64,000 nucleotides of DNA from DAOVXM01 sp963746255 (GCA_963746255.1 CAVVAJ010000007.1:744001-808000), one strand, 5' to 3'. Shown: positions 1 through 9,137, counted from the stretch's first letter. Translations and numbers: made by a program. Notes: a model not told the origin generated them from the sequence alone.

Positions 1-438
1 GCTGTTTGTAAGAAAGACCATATCGTAAAAGTGGGTGAGACAATCTACCGGATAGCTAGGCATTACGGGCTTGGCGTATACCGGCTTGCCAGGGCAAATA
101 ATCTTGAAAAGCCCTATCAGATTACTGCTGGGCAGACTCTATGTATACCCGCTACACCGGCGCCAAGCTCAAACTTCAGTTGGACAGTCAGATACTCAAG
201 TGATCAAATCAAGATCAGTGGGACAGATTTCAAGAAACAACATCTATTTTTTGTCAAAGTGCGGGAGAATGATACCAGCGCATGGTATAAGCTGAGCAAG
301 GTCATAACAGACCGTCAGGGTGAACTTACAACCAAGCTTAATGTGCCTAAAGATCTGTTAAAGAAACCCAAGTTGACTGTGTGTTTGAAAGATGGGATTA
401 CAGATTACCTATCATGTAAAACGGTGTACAAGCAGTAA
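1..438 (+). CDS. LysM-domain protein, C-terminal part (5' end outside window)
   Basis: The reading frame is open from base 1, so the gene starts upstream of the window. The visible part opens with a LysM peptidoglycan-binding module (HIVKVGETIYRIARHYGL through ITAGQTLCIP, roughly residues 7-50 of the visible part). A short ATPAPSS linker and a beta-rich domain of about 85 residues with paired cysteines near the end follow. LysM modules in Chloroflexota usually sit in secreted or wall-associated proteins. The C-terminal domain is not recognised. A strong terminator follows 53 bases after the stop. The domain call is secure; substrate and full length are unknown. Confidence 0.75.
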   Translation, partial: AVCKKDHIVKVGETIYRIARHYGLGVYRLARANNLEKPYQITAGQTLCIPATPAPSSNFSWTVRYSSDQIKISGTDFKKQHLFFVKVRENDTSAWYKLSKVITDRQGELTTKLNVPKDLLKKPKLTVCLKDGITDYLSCKTVYKQ

Positions 439-490
439 CTTGGGGTGAAACGTAGACCTGAGCAATACCATGTTGCTCACCAGACAACCA

Positions 491-517
491 ATGCCGGGCA
501 TTATGCCCGGCATTTTT
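491..517 (+). terminator. Rho-independent terminator after the LysM gene
   Basis: Perfect 10-bp stem ATGCCGGGCA / TGCCCGGCAT with a 3-base loop, followed by TTTTT. It closes the transcript of the LysM gene. Confidence 0.85.
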
Positions 518-1122
518 CGATCATCCCCCAGCGGGATAGAGAATCTGGCTGGTATCCAATTCTCGGGAAAATAAACATATTTTGGGGGAGTTGTGATGTG
601 GCAACTCTATAATGAGTTAATTTTTCCGTGTGGATGTAATATCGAGGATGTGAGCTAAAGCCACAGCTGGGGTAGGTATGTTCATCCCAATTACTAGCAG
701 CTGGCTGAAAATTTGGCAGCATAACTTTCCACACCCTATTGTATCTGCGGGCGAATACATCTATACTACGGGTGGATACTTTCCGCTCACCTTGGAGGAC
801 AGTCCATTTTAGGCAACCGGATCTGAAATCGATTGTGCCAGATCACGCAGCTGAACAAGGGAGCACATTGTAAACTGACCCTAATCTCCGTCCAGACTGT
901 CCCTTCTACATATTGGCCATGCCCAGCATAGTCTTGGTGGACCGCACGCGACGAAGATCATTGATTAATCTTACTATGGCAAGGTCAAAGTCATTGAGTC
1001 ATTGTCATCGATGATACAGGACATATCTGATCTGTACGGAGGGGAAATCCACTGGTAACAATAATCCGGAGTATGGTTGAGTTTCGGGTAATGAAAACTA
1101 TTGAAGGTTGGAGGCACCGCCA
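518..1122. other. Gene-free stretch, 605 bp
   Basis: No reading frame here has family resemblance or a convincing ribosome site. The last bases hold the leader of the ABC transporter, including its GGAGG at 1110-1114. Nothing else was recognised. Confidence 0.5.
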
Positions 1123-2898
1123 TTGAAGTCGTTAATATTTGTATTCCAATCCACACGCAAATATGCGGGTGTGCTTACCTTGACAATAATCAGTATGCTG
1201 TTGCTCGTCGGAGTACAGTTGTTAGCTCCTTGGCTGGTCAAAACAATGGTAGAGATTGTTACCAATCCGGTTGGAGCCCAGATTGACCTAGCACGTATTA
1301 CACAATTGGCATTGCTGGCATTGCTCGTTTATTTATTACGGGCTGTTCTACAGTTTATCCGTAGTTATATGGCTCACGTTGCCGGCTGGAGTGTGGTCGC
1401 AGACGTCAGAACCAAGGTTTATGAACATATACAACGTTTATCGCTTCGATTCTATGAAGAGAGGCAAACCGGGCAATTGATGTCTCGAGTTGTAAACGAT
1501 ACAGATTTGATTGAGCACCTAATCGCTCATGCTGTGCCGGATATGATCGCAAATACTTTTTTGCTGGTTGGGGTGATTGTGATTTTGGGGAATATAAATT
1601 GGCAGCTCACCTTGTTCAGTATGATCCCGGTCCCATTGATCGTGTTTGCGGTGCAAGGATATACTAAATATGTACGACCTGCTTTTCGAACTCGACAAGC
1701 CGAATTGGGGGAACTCAATGCATCACTCAACGACAATCTCTCTGGTGTTCGAGAAATCAAAGCGTTTACACGCGAGGAAAACGAATCAAATCGGGTCAGC
1801 ACCCATATCATTGGTTATCGAGATTCAATGTTACGAGCTTTGCGCCTGATGGCAACTTTTCATCCGTTTGTTGAGTTTTCAACTTCATTGGGCACAATCG
1901 TATTGATATATTTTGGGGGGCGATTAGTTTTGAATCAGACTTTGGCGATCGATGAATTAGTGGCTTTTTTTCTCTACCTTGAATTACTTTACCAACCGGT
2001 GCGCGCGTTAAGCGGGGTGTGGGAAAGCGTTCAGCAGGCATTGTCTGGCGCAGAACGTGTGGAAGAATTACTGGAAGAAGCACCTGACATCACTGATAAA
2101 CCAGGTGCAATCGAATTGAAGGGCAGAGCCGAGGGGGCGCTATTGTTGAAAGGTGTTGGTTTCCGCTATTCCGTTGGTAACACCATATTAGAAGATATCA
2201 ATCTGAATATCCGCCCAGGTATGGTAGTTGCCTTAGTAGGTCCAACAGGGGTTGGTAAGACCACATTGGCAAACCTGATTCCTAGGTTCTATGACGTCTG
2301 CGAGGGTTCAATAATGCTAGACAGCCATGACATACGAGACTTGGCTATAAAAAGTCTTCGTCAGCAGATCAGTATGGTCTTACAAGATGTTTTTCTCTTC
2401 CATGGAACAGCAGGTGATAATATTTTATTTGGCCGGCAGGACGCTACCAAAGAAGAAGTGACCGCTGCTGCCAAGATCGCAAACGCACACGAATTCATCA
2501 TGGATTTGCCAGATGGATACGACACCTTTATTGGGGAGCGCGGCGTAAAACTATCAGGAGGCCAAAAGCAGCGTATTGCCATTGCCCGCGCTGTCCTGAA
2601 AGATGCCCCCATCTTAATTCTGGATGAAGCCACTTCATCCGTAGACACCAAAACCGAATTGTTGATCCAACAGGCATTAGAGCAATTGATGGTGGGCAAA
2701 ACGGTGATCGTGATTGCCCACCGTCTCTCAACAATTCGTAATGCGGATCTAATTGTTGTTCTGGATGGAAGCCGGATTGTCGAATCAGGCACCCATGAAG
2801 AGTTAATGAACAATGATGGTCTATACAAGCGTTTGAACCAAGTTCAGATGCTGGTTGAACCATTTTGGCTTGAGGTGGGAGTGAAAAACGCAGTGTAA
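1123..2898 (+). CDS. ABC exporter, fused permease and ATPase
   Basis: Type IV ABC exporter half-transporter, expected to work as a homodimer in the inner membrane because no partner gene is adjacent. The transmembrane domain covers about residues 15-300 and the nucleotide-binding domain about 335-575. Visible motifs are Walker A GPTGVGKTT (from about 373), signature LSGGQ (about 477), Walker B ILILDEA (about 497) and the H-loop IAHRLS. I chose TTG at 1123 because GGAGG at 1110-1114 lies 8 bases upstream; an in-frame TTG at 1108 would overlap that site. Length (591 aa) is normal for MsbA/BmrA-like exporters. Substrate cannot be read from sequence. Confidence 0.9.
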   Translation: MKSLIFVFQSTRKYAGVLTLTIISMLLLVGVQLLAPWLVKTMVEIVTNPVGAQIDLARITQLALLALLVYLLRAVLQFIRSYMAHVAGWSVVADVRTKVYEHIQRLSLRFYEERQTGQLMSRVVNDTDLIEHLIAHAVPDMIANTFLLVGVIVILGNINWQLTLFSMIPVPLIVFAVQGYTKYVRPAFRTRQAELGELNASLNDNLSGVREIKAFTREENESNRVSTHIIGYRDSMLRALRLMATFHPFVEFSTSLGTIVLIYFGGRLVLNQTLAIDELVAFFLYLELLYQPVRALSGVWESVQQALSGAERVEELLEEAPDITDKPGAIELKGRAEGALLLKGVGFRYSVGNTILEDINLNIRPGMVVALVGPTGVGKTTLANLIPRFYDVCEGSIMLDSHDIRDLAIKSLRQQISMVLQDVFLFHGTAGDNILFGRQDATKEEVTAAAKIANAHEFIMDLPDGYDTFIGERGVKLSGGQKQRIAIARAVLKDAPILILDEATSSVDTKTELLIQQALEQLMVGKTVIVIAHRLSTIRNADLIVVLDGSRIVESGTHEELMNNDGLYKRLNQVQMLVEPFWLEVGVKNAV

Positions 2899-3473
2899 AT
2901 TGTGTAATTTTGCAGAGTTCTAAGGTGCTTCAATTGCTATAAGGTGGTCTTGAAATGCTAGGACCAATGGTTTCAGTATTTATGAGGGATTCCAGAAAAT
3001 TTGATAGACGGAATGCCGATATATCAATTCCTGATAACTGGAGAGGCGGGTAGAGTTCCTTTAGGCGGATGGCTGATTGCCCACCCCGCATCCGACATCG
3101 AGCAAAGACCGTGCAATCTCCTTGGCTAGTACATCTACCAGATTGCCGTGCTCAAAGAAATAGGCATGCAAGGAGACCGAACGATCAGCACTAAGGTAAT
3201 CATGCAGCCAAGCTTCTGAATTTGAGTGCTTCTGAGTTAGATTAGTCAACAACATCTACGGGTCATCCAAGTTCGTCTTCTACAATGCTCTCTTTTTGGC
3301 TCGATTGTGAACTACAGTCGCAGCCCAGTTGAACTTACCTTGCTGCACAGGCAACGCAGCGATAGGGGGGTTCGACCTCACCAACATCCAAAGCAGGCTC
3401 TGCTTCACCCTCGCAATGATTGTGCTGCCCGATGATCATGTGTAACAGCAATCGGACACGTATTTACGCTCGC
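2899..3473. other. Gene-poor stretch
   Basis: No convincing gene. A 64-residue minus-strand frame (3061-3255) ends in LLDVGCGVG, resembling the SAM-binding motif of methyltransferases, but nothing around it supports a real gene. It could be a relic. Confidence 0.4.
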
Positions 3474-3474
3474 T

Positions 3475-3516
3475 TGCTGGTCGCTCTAGAAGCGAGCGCT
3501 GAAGGAGGCTGGCAGC
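3475..3516 (-). pseudogene. Relic copy of the 3' end of the NAD(P)-binding gene at 5102
   Basis: Translated leftward this reads GCQPPSALASRATS, nearly the last residues of the intact neighbour at 5102-5806 (GCQTPSALAFKATS). The DNA matches over about 40 bases. Only this tail remains, so it is a partial duplication or the scar of a rearrangement. It adjoins the end of the broken deacetylase gene. Confidence 0.5.
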
Positions 3517-3535
3517 CATGTTGGTTTGACTCAAC

Positions 3536-4375
3536 TCACTTGCCTCTCCAGAACTCCTGTATCACCCGGTAATCTATTAGGATTATTCCTTCTTCTGCTA
3601 CGATATCTTTCGCCTGTTGAGCGGTCCAAAAATCAAAATCCGACTGGCGCTCATGATTATCTGCGGGCTCAATGGCCAGCAGCTCCGTATTGTCGAGCCC
3701 AGGATGGACCGCCCACTCACTCAGACCAGCCGGCAGCTCACGCAGCAGTTGAGTATAACGAACGGTTATACTGCTTGGATCCATACCATAGCTGTCTAAA
3801 AAGTCGTAATCAACGGCAGGGAAACCTTGGCTTTGCAATTCTTCGATCGCAGGTCGCCCGATTACACGAAGCGCCAGCCCATATTCTTTTGCCAGCCGGA
3901 TCATCAGATCAAGTATATCGATCCTATCACCGAAACGCAGTGTATGCCAATCCAGGTGTGTGGGTTTGAGATCGGCTGCCAGCACGGTTTCGATCTGCGT
4001 CCGGAATTCCACTTCCAGCTGCTCCAACTTCACCTGGGTGAGAAACACTGGCGTAGCTGCAAATTTATAGAAATATCCAGCTCGATCAACAAGGGAAGGC
4101 ACCTTTTACTTGGGAGTGATCGGACCCCAGCAATAGTCATCTGGGTCGCTGATGAAGGTGAGGTGTACACCAAAAGGAAATTCAGGTTGATCTCTGAGAA
4201 AGTGCATGGCGTGCAGGACCCAAGGGCCGGGTACCATCAAGGTCGTTGAGCGGACCAGTCCTTCCTGGAGGGTGCGCATAACGGCTTCATTTACCGAATT
4301 GCACATCCCAAAATCATCTGCGTTGATGATGAGCAGGCGTGCGTCGGCCGGATATCCCAGCAGACGGTTTGTTAA
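3536..4375 (-). pseudogene. ChbG/YdjC-type carbohydrate deacetylase, broken by an in-frame stop
   Basis: The conceptual product is a YdjC/ChbG-family (PF04794) metal-dependent deacetylase of N-acetylated sugars. Visible motifs are LLIINADDFGMCNSVNEA near the N terminus, FGVHLTF (metal-ligand His) and THLDWHT. A TAA at 4106-4108 interrupts one continuous frame (ITPK, stop, KVPSLVDRAGYFY), exactly where homologs read on. Upstream, the frame reaches TAA at 4376-4378 with only TTA where a start would fit, so the start codon is also lost or unusual. Reinitiation at GTG 4102 would lack the first active-site motif. This is probably a nonfunctional gene, unless the stop is a base-call error. Confidence 0.8.
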
Positions 4376-4518
4376 TTACTTGTTCTTCGCCAAGATCATC
4401 TCCCCACTCAATCTCTCCCGCGGCCGGGTTTGGCATGCTGACCCCCACCCCTTCCAAGTTGTTTAACAAATACCGCTGTTTATTAACACTGGTAATAGTT
4501 AGGTAGTGCTGCTGTTAA

Positions 4519-5040
4519 CTAGGACCTGTTATGAGCAACATAGCCATTATGCAATACCTTTTTCATCGGCTGATATTCAAGCCCCTCGCCCTCAAAACTG
4601 TTCATCTTTCTTACGCCCGTCGATTTTTTATAACCCACCGCCTGATAAAATGGGACCGCATATAAAGTCGACATCAACCGGATCACGCCTGATCCCTGGC
4701 TGATACAGTCACGCTCAAATCTCTGGACCAATCTGCGCCCGATTCCCTGGCGATGGTGATCTTGACTCACAAACAAGCTCTGCAGCTTGTCCTTTCTGCC
4801 CCTCAGCACACCCACAATCTCGGCTTCTGCTTCTGCTACAAATACCATCGCTGCTCTAATGACCCTGGCAATCTCTTCCTGGTGAGATTTCTCCAGTGAG
4901 TTGGCGTACTGGAAAGGACCTAAAAATGCGCAAATTTCTTCCGGAGCAGCAAATGAAAGATTAAATGTACTGTACGTGTTGGCGATAAGGATACCAACCT
5001 GGTTTGCATCTCTCTCTCGATACTCACGGATAACGATCAT
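4519..5040 (-). CDS. GNAT family N-acetyltransferase
   Basis: A 173-aa cytoplasmic acetyl-CoA-dependent acyltransferase of the GNAT fold. It opens MIVIREYRERDANQVGILI, typical of the family, and shows motif A SLFVSQDHHRQGIGRRLVQRF (pyrophosphate loop QGIGRR). The end IRLMSTLYAVPFYQAVGYKK is the family's usual C-terminal strand-helix. I chose ATG at 5040 because AAAGGAA lies just upstream; the longer frame to 5211 has no family resemblance and overlaps the next gene. Acceptor unknown. Confidence 0.85.
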   Translation of the reverse strand: MIVIREYRERDANQVGILIANTYSTFNLSFAAPEEICAFLGPFQYANSLEKSHQEEIARVIRAAMVFVAEAEAEIVGVLRGRKDKLQSLFVSQDHHRQGIGRRLVQRFERDCISQGSGVIRLMSTLYAVPFYQAVGYKKSTGVRKMNSFEGEGLEYQPMKKVLHNGYVAHNRS

Positions 5041-5101
5041 ATTTCCTTTGCCTTCCAAGATAATTGTTCGCTTTGATGATATGTCTTCCAATATCAGTTT
5101 G

Positions 5102-5806
5102 CTAACTCGTCGCTTTGAAAGCGAGCGCTGAGGGCGTCTGGCAGCCGACGATCGCCGGGGCTTCGTGATTGAGCTCGTCGTTCTCGAGAGCTGCGACCAT
5201 GAATAGGGCATAGTCTACCCGACGCGTCATATTGCTCTCGAGGATCGGGTCGCCTACGTGCCGGCTCCACACTGGCAGTCCTTGACTCTCACCCTCTTCA
5301 AGATCGCTCCCGCGTACGACTGTCCAGCGCGTGTCGCTTGCAAACACCCGCCAGCAGGCTTCCACCTGGTCGTTGATGTCCACGACGCGAGCTAGCCGCC
5401 CGAGCCAGCTGGTGGCCTTCACGACCGCTTTGAAGGCCCCCGAGTACACGTCCTGGCCGTCCCGCGTAATATGCCAGCCGCAGGAGAATATGAGGCGCGC
5501 GCCTGGGCGCGCGTGGTCTAGTACCGCTTGGGCCGTTCCCGACGAGTACTGGTGAACCCCCCAAGGTACCAGCACGGTGAGCACCCCGTCACATCCTACG
5601 ACCGCCTTTTTGATGATCTCGCGGTTGTTCGTCGCTCCGGGAATGACGGTGATGCGCCACTTGAACGCATTGAGTTTGCCTACACTGCTCTCCCGACAAA
5701 CGCCAACCACCTCGTAGCCCCGATCCAGCGCGAGCTGCACCATGTACTGCCCGAGCATCCCGGATGCCCCCACGATACAGACCTTCTTCATAATCATCAT
5801 ATTCAT
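5102..5806 (-). CDS. NAD(P)-binding Rossmann protein (atypical SDR)
   Basis: A 234-aa protein beginning with a Rossmann fold: KKVCIVGASGMLGQYMVQLALDRGYEVVGVCR carries the GxSGxxG dinucleotide loop. The rest fits the NAD(P)H-binding NmrA/SDR-like family (PF13460 type) used by sugar-nucleotide or quinone reductases and redox sensors; the substrate is not predictable. The first ATG is at 5806, but ATG-ATG at 5800 lies six bases after AGGA and may be the true start. The gene is visibly more GC-rich than its neighbours, suggesting separate acquisition. A copy of its last 14 codons sits at 3475-3516. Confidence 0.75.
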   Translation of the reverse strand: MNMMIMKKVCIVGASGMLGQYMVQLALDRGYEVVGVCRESSVGKLNAFKWRITVIPGATNNREIIKKAVVGCDGVLTVLVPWGVHQYSSGTAQAVLDHARPGARLIFSCGWHITRDGQDVYSGAFKAVVKATSWLGRLARVVDINDQVEACWRVFASDTRWTVVRGSDLEEGESQGLPVWSRHVGDPILESNMTRRVDYALFMVAALENDELNHEAPAIVGCQTPSALAFKATS

Positions 5807-6147
5807 CCTATCGCGTTCTCTAGGAATTTGGCCATGGTTGCGGCGCGTAATCCTAGCGCTCCACTGACCAGCGCCAATATATGACCTAATTTTAATGCTC
5901 TTATGAAAAAAGTATTTTTAATGACATCTTGTCTGGTCATTATATTAATGAACTACCCCTATTCTCAGAAGCACTTGACGGGTTGACAACCAAATTTATT
6001 GCTGCAATATCTCTTCTTTGGAATATTATACAATCATCTGTTGTGCGATAAGTGAAGCTCTCAATTAGAGCAAGACCTCCACCTTCAAGAAGATTAAATC
6101 ACCCACGTCCGGTTGACACGTGGTTATAAATGATGTTGGCTGACATC
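5807..6147. other. Gene-free stretch
   Basis: AT-rich, without a supported gene. It separates the accessory genes from the repeated zinc-ribbon/integrase module beginning at about 6148. Confidence 0.5.
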
Positions 6148-6330
6148 AAAAGTGAACATAGGGGTGCTTCACAACTGAATAAACCTTCCCCTGGTGTCGA
6201 TGTCCCGTGGGCATCGGTCGGGTGTCGGGGGGAGTGGGGTGGAGGTCTCTGTGCCACCTGCATCTCACAGTCACCCGCACAACCTATCAACCCGTCTAAA
6301 TCGAGGCGAACTTTTTGCATTTAACGAAGG
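6148..6330 (+). ncRNA. Candidate structured leader of the zinc-ribbon gene, copy A
   Basis: Homologous to 39308-39499, starting with the shared stretch AAGTGAACATRGGGGTGC. A helix pairing CCCTGGTG with TGTCGGGG is kept relative to copy B (CCTTGATG / CATCAAGG) through a compensatory C-G for T-A change and G-T wobbles. A weak hairpin CGTCT / AGGCG and a T run precede the ribosome site. This looks like conserved RNA structure, possibly an attenuator, and matches no riboswitch class I recognise. Two copies are thin evidence. Confidence 0.35.
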
Positions 6331-6342
6331 GAGGTGAATACC

Positions 6343-6528
6343 ATGCTGCAAGTCCATATCCTGGGCCGCTGTGAGTTCTGCGGCGGCCAAGCCTACGTCT
6401 ATGCCTGCGAGTTCGTAGATGAGAGCGCCGAGTCGTATCCCCGCTATATGCACTGTGCGTACTGCATGGAGGCGGGTGAACTCTATAAGTGGGTGACCCT
6501 GGATGAGTTCACCAAGCTGCTCCAATAG
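6343..6528 (+). CDS. Small zinc-ribbon protein, copy A
   Basis: A 61-aa protein with two CxxC pairs (RCEFCGGQAYVYACEF and HCAYCMEAGE) forming a probable zinc ribbon. It ends in a W-V-T-L-D-E-F helix. Start ATG 6343 follows GGGAGGTGAA. It is paralogous to the protein at 39502-39753, and both lie directly upstream of the same integrase C-terminal fragment and a tRNA-Lys att copy, so the gene travels with the integration module. Function is unknown; DNA binding or recombination control is a guess from context. Confidence 0.7.
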   Translation: MLQVHILGRCEFCGGQAYVYACEFVDESAESYPRYMHCAYCMEAGELYKWVTLDEFTKLLQ

Positions 6529-6544
6529 GAGTAATGCCCTCACG

Positions 6545-6709
6545 AGCACCCATCCGAAGATTGTCCAAGAGCGATTAGGTCATGCTTCCATTAGTTTGAC
6601 GCAAGACACCTACTCGCATGTTATCCCGACAATGCAGGAAGAAGTGGCTGCCAAGATCGATGATCTTCTCACCCCAATCGATGTTAGTGCAGAACTGGTT
6701 GGAAAGTAA
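6545..6709 (+). pseudogene. Tyrosine recombinase (integrase) C-terminal fragment, copy 1
   Basis: The fragment reads THPKIVQERLGHASISLTQDTYSHVIPTMQEE, the C-terminal catalytic block of phage-type tyrosine recombinases, with the LGH histidine and the nucleophile Tyr in DTYSHV. Everything N-terminal, including both catalytic arginines, is missing. It abuts the zinc-ribbon gene at the same junction as the copy at 39704-39868, so the truncation predates duplication. It cannot recombine by itself. Confidence 0.85.
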
Positions 6710-6717
6710 ATGTTTCG

Positions 6718-6770
6718 GGTTACTGTCAGGTTACTGTCAAAAAAGAACCCCCCAGTATTGGGAGGTTTCT
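6718..6770 (+). terminator. GGTTACTGTCA tandem repeat plus terminator, copy 1
   Basis: Two direct copies of GGTTACTGTCA (6718-6739) are followed by a hairpin (AACCCCCCA / TGGGAGGTT, 6746-6767) and a short T run. The same block follows the integrase fragment at 39878-39929, a diverged one lies at 9146, and another at 30607. It ends the integrase transcript; the repeats may also be protein-binding sites of the integration system. Confidence 0.6.
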
Positions 6771-6817
6771 ATTACCCACATATATGGTGGTTATTAATAT
6801 TCTTACCCCCACCCAGG

Positions 6818-6859
6818 TGACCCCGGAAGGACTCGAACCTTCAACCAATTGATTAAGAG
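6818..6859. repeat. att site 1: 42-bp copy of the tRNA-Lys 3' end
   Basis: Identical to the 3' part of the tRNA-Lys gene at 39978 (acceptor strand, T arm, variable loop, anticodon 3' strand; TGACCCCGG to TTAAGAG), but lacking the tRNA 5' half. It is preceded by CTTACCCCCACCCAGG, shared with copies 2 and 5. Such 3'-end copies are the mark left by tRNA-targeting integrases. Confidence 0.88.
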
Positions 6860-6968
6860 CACCCGAAAGGGTCATCTACACCCCGCATATGGGGGTATGA
6901 CGTCTATTGTATCCAATATATGGGGGTCAATTAATCTATTGAATCCATAATATCCATGAAGGGTGATG

Positions 6969-7091
6969 ATGTTCAAAACCCACGTGCACCCGATCCGCTC
7001 CCGGCATGAAGAAGGAAAGGCGATGCTGCTTGTCATCGACAAAAACATAACCCATTGTCTATTTGGAGGGATCTTGAAGGTACAGAAATAA
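6969..7091 (+). CDS. Conserved att-proximal small ORF, copy in E1
   Basis: A 40-codon frame with PIRSRHEEGKAMLLVIDK as core. The same peptide occurs 110 bp from att copy 2 (PIRTRHEEGKAMLLVIDK at 9396-9569) and, truncated, next to att copy 3 (about 13834-13899). Between E1 and E2 most differences in the shared core are synonymous third-base changes, arguing for past coding selection. It may be the N terminus of a longer protein lost in these elements. No family recognised and no good ribosome site seen. Confidence 0.4.
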   Translation: MFKTHVHPIRSRHEEGKAMLLVIDKNITHCLFGGILKVQK

Positions 7092-7097
7092 TCAATA

Positions 7098-7178
7098 TTG
7101 GGTCGTCCATGAGTATTAATGTTATAATGTTTGTCAACTAAGTCGGCTTAACTTTTGCGCCCCTAAAAAATGAGCCGA
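7098..7178 (+). promoter_or_regulatory. Promoter and leader hairpin of the subtilase gene
   Basis: TTGGGT (7098-7103), 19-bp spacer, TATAAT (7123-7128), then a hairpin arm pair TCGGCT (7143-7148) / AGCCGA (7173-7178) before the ribosome site AAAGGAG. Promoter, hairpin and signal-peptide codons recur at 9526-9606 upstream of an unrelated secreted protein. Confidence 0.55.
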
Positions 7179-7215
7179 ATTTCTATCAATTCCATTTACC
7201 CAAAGGAGATTTATT

Positions 7216-8574
7216 ATGAAACGCTGGAAACTTGTCTTGCCAGTTGTCACCCTGATCCTGGTGCTGGCGGCGCTCACGACGGCGGCGATAGCATCCTCTT
7301 CACAAGCGGAGATAGTTGCCAAGTGTGAAGGGCTATTTGGTAGTGTATTTGGTGCACCCAACGGCGAGCCATTGGGGATTTGCCAGTGGGATATGGCAAT
7401 CATCAATGCCGGAGATAGCAGCTTCGCGCATGCTACAGGTGCAGGGGTCATGGTTGGAGTAATCGACAGCGGTGTTGATTTTTATCACCAAGATATCGCC
7501 CCCAATTTAGATGTAGACCTTTCCTGCTCCTTCATTTTTGATGATACTCCGACAGCCGACCCGGCAGAGGTTGCCAATGGAGATTGCACGAACAAAGCTG
7601 CCGTACAGGATCTCAATGGTCACGGCAGTCACGTGGCCTCCAATATTGCCGCACCTGTAAACGGGGTTGGTATTGCAGGTGTAGCGCCTGAGGCTACTAT
7701 CGTGGCATTAAAGGCATGCACCGAAGTTGGTTATTGTTTTGCCGATTCGGTGGCCGCAGCTTTGCGATATGCTGGTGATATGCAGTTGGATATTGTAAAT
7801 TTGAGCCTGTATGCCGATCCTTACCTGTATTACTGCAAGAATGATGCGACCCAGCGGGACATCCTCAGAGACTTACAGGATGCAGCTCGCTACGCCCGCC
7901 AGAAAGGCGTACTGATCGTCTCTTCTGCCGGAAATGAGGCCAGTGATTTGCAGCACCCAGTTATGGATGATTCCAGCCCAGACTGGCCTCCAGGTGCAGC
8001 TGAAGTGCGCGATGTTGGAAACAACTGCGTAGTTGTCCCAGCAGAGCTGCCGGGAGTAATGACCGTCTCAGCAACCGGCCCAGTTGGGTATCCAGGATAC
8101 GACCTGTGGATCGCTGACTACTCCAGCGTGGGTATGTCCCGTGTAGATGTAGCTGCCCCCGGTGGAGATTACAACCGGGCGACAGGCACCAGACAGGATG
8201 CCGTTTTAGGAGCGCTCTCGAGCACTAGCGATGTTGACAATGGCATCTGGGACTTCTACGATTTTCTGGAACAAAATGGCGGACCCGGTTTTGACGGGCT
8301 TACTGTCCTGGATGACGGTGGCTACCGTTATGCCTACTTGAACGGTACATCGATGGCCGCCCCACATGCAGCTGGGGTAGCAGCCCTGGTGAAGCAGCAG
8401 CACCCGGGCTGGGGACCGGATGCGATCAAGGCAGCAGTCCAGCGCACAGCCCAGCATCTTGATTGCCCGACCAGTTCGTTATCAGGGGATCCGCGCGTAT
8501 GTTATGGGAACGGTGGCCGCACTTCCTTCTTTGGCCATGGTTTGGTAGATGCAGCCGCGGCAGCACAAGAGTAA
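7216..8574 (+). CDS. Secreted subtilisin-like serine protease (S8)
   Basis: A 452-aa subtilase with a signal peptide (MKRWKLVLPVVTLILVLAAL, cleavage likely near residue 27). The catalytic triad is visible: Asp84 in GVIDSGVD, His136 in NGHGSHVASN, Ser379 in NGTSMAAPHAAG. The oxyanion Asn is probably in SSAGNEA. It should cleave extracellular proteins. There is no C-terminal anchor or sorting tail. The start ATG follows AAAGGAGATTT. It is the cargo of element E1 and a terminator follows. A decayed piece of a paralog lies at 20541-20712 inside element E3. Confidence 0.93.
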   Translation: MKRWKLVLPVVTLILVLAALTTAAIASSSQAEIVAKCEGLFGSVFGAPNGEPLGICQWDMAIINAGDSSFAHATGAGVMVGVIDSGVDFYHQDIAPNLDVDLSCSFIFDDTPTADPAEVANGDCTNKAAVQDLNGHGSHVASNIAAPVNGVGIAGVAPEATIVALKACTEVGYCFADSVAAALRYAGDMQLDIVNLSLYADPYLYYCKNDATQRDILRDLQDAARYARQKGVLIVSSAGNEASDLQHPVMDDSSPDWPPGAAEVRDVGNNCVVVPAELPGVMTVSATGPVGYPGYDLWIADYSSVGMSRVDVAAPGGDYNRATGTRQDAVLGALSSTSDVDNGIWDFYDFLEQNGGPGFDGLTVLDDGGYRYAYLNGTSMAAPHAAGVAALVKQQHPGWGPDAIKAAVQRTAQHLDCPTSSLSGDPRVCYGNGGRTSFFGHGLVDAAAAAQE

Positions 8575-8598
8575 TATACAAATAAATGATAGTAACAG

Positions 8599-8629
8599 CG
8601 GGCTAGCCATAAATCGGTTAGCCCGTTTT
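8599..8629 (+). terminator. Terminator after the subtilase gene
   Basis: Hairpin CGGGCTAGCC / GGTTAGCCCG (one wobble, 8-base loop), followed by TTTTC. Confidence 0.8.
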
Positions 8630-8819
8630 CTATTACACCTTAGAAACAGTTATATTTAGTTTACTTATCAAATTACACGCATAACCAGATACTAACTTAC
8701 AAATAGCACTTAGGATCGATATAAAAATTTACAGTGAAGTTGTCGTTAATGCAGCCACTCACGTCCTACGCTTGTATTAATGAGGAATTGTGACTTGCTT
8801 CAACATCCCAGTCCAAAGA

Positions 8820-9071
8820 TTAGTTACTTATATAATTTTTCGTATTCATTTCTGACCATGCATTGACATAAATTTCATCGGGTACTTGACACAAAGCCAC
8901 ATCAGGATATAGGTAACAAAGCACCACATCGGGTTGTGCTTGCAATGTTCTTTGAGCCGCCTGTGCATAGGCAGCCATCTGGACCAGATACTGCTTAGCA
9001 TTCTCTTCTATATCAGCTTTGGGTGTCCATTCAGTTTTCCAATCCAAGAGATGCCAGGCTCCGCTCTGGTC
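8820..9071 (-). pseudogene. addA-type nuclease 3' fragment (duplicate of 13909 region)
   Basis: Encodes DWKTEWTPKADIEENAKQ and the following 60 residues, near-identical to the C-terminal nuclease tail of the AddA-like protein at 13909-17342, including the D-x-K of the active site. Only the tail exists. At about 9072-9082 it is joined directly to an integrase fragment on the opposite strand. Confidence 0.85.
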
Positions 9072-9137
9072 TTGGTAGAGAAGATCGATGAGCTTCTCAC
9101 CCCGATCGATGTAAGTGCGGAATTGGTTGGAAAGTGA
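9072..9137 (+). pseudogene. Integrase C-terminal fragment, copy 2 (last ~20 codons)
   Basis: Reads KIDELLTPIDV, then a residue pair differing from the VSAELVGK end of the other copies, up to the stop region at about 9137. It is fused to the addA fragment within the shared AAGATCGATGA. Followed by diverged GGTTACCGTCA/GGTTACTGCCA repeats (9146-9167) and att copy 2. Confidence 0.7.

Noticed and set aside
3061..3255. Small frame ending in LLDVGCGVG, considered as a methyltransferase fragment
   Set aside because: Only the glycine motif fits; nothing before or after it resembles a methyltransferase.
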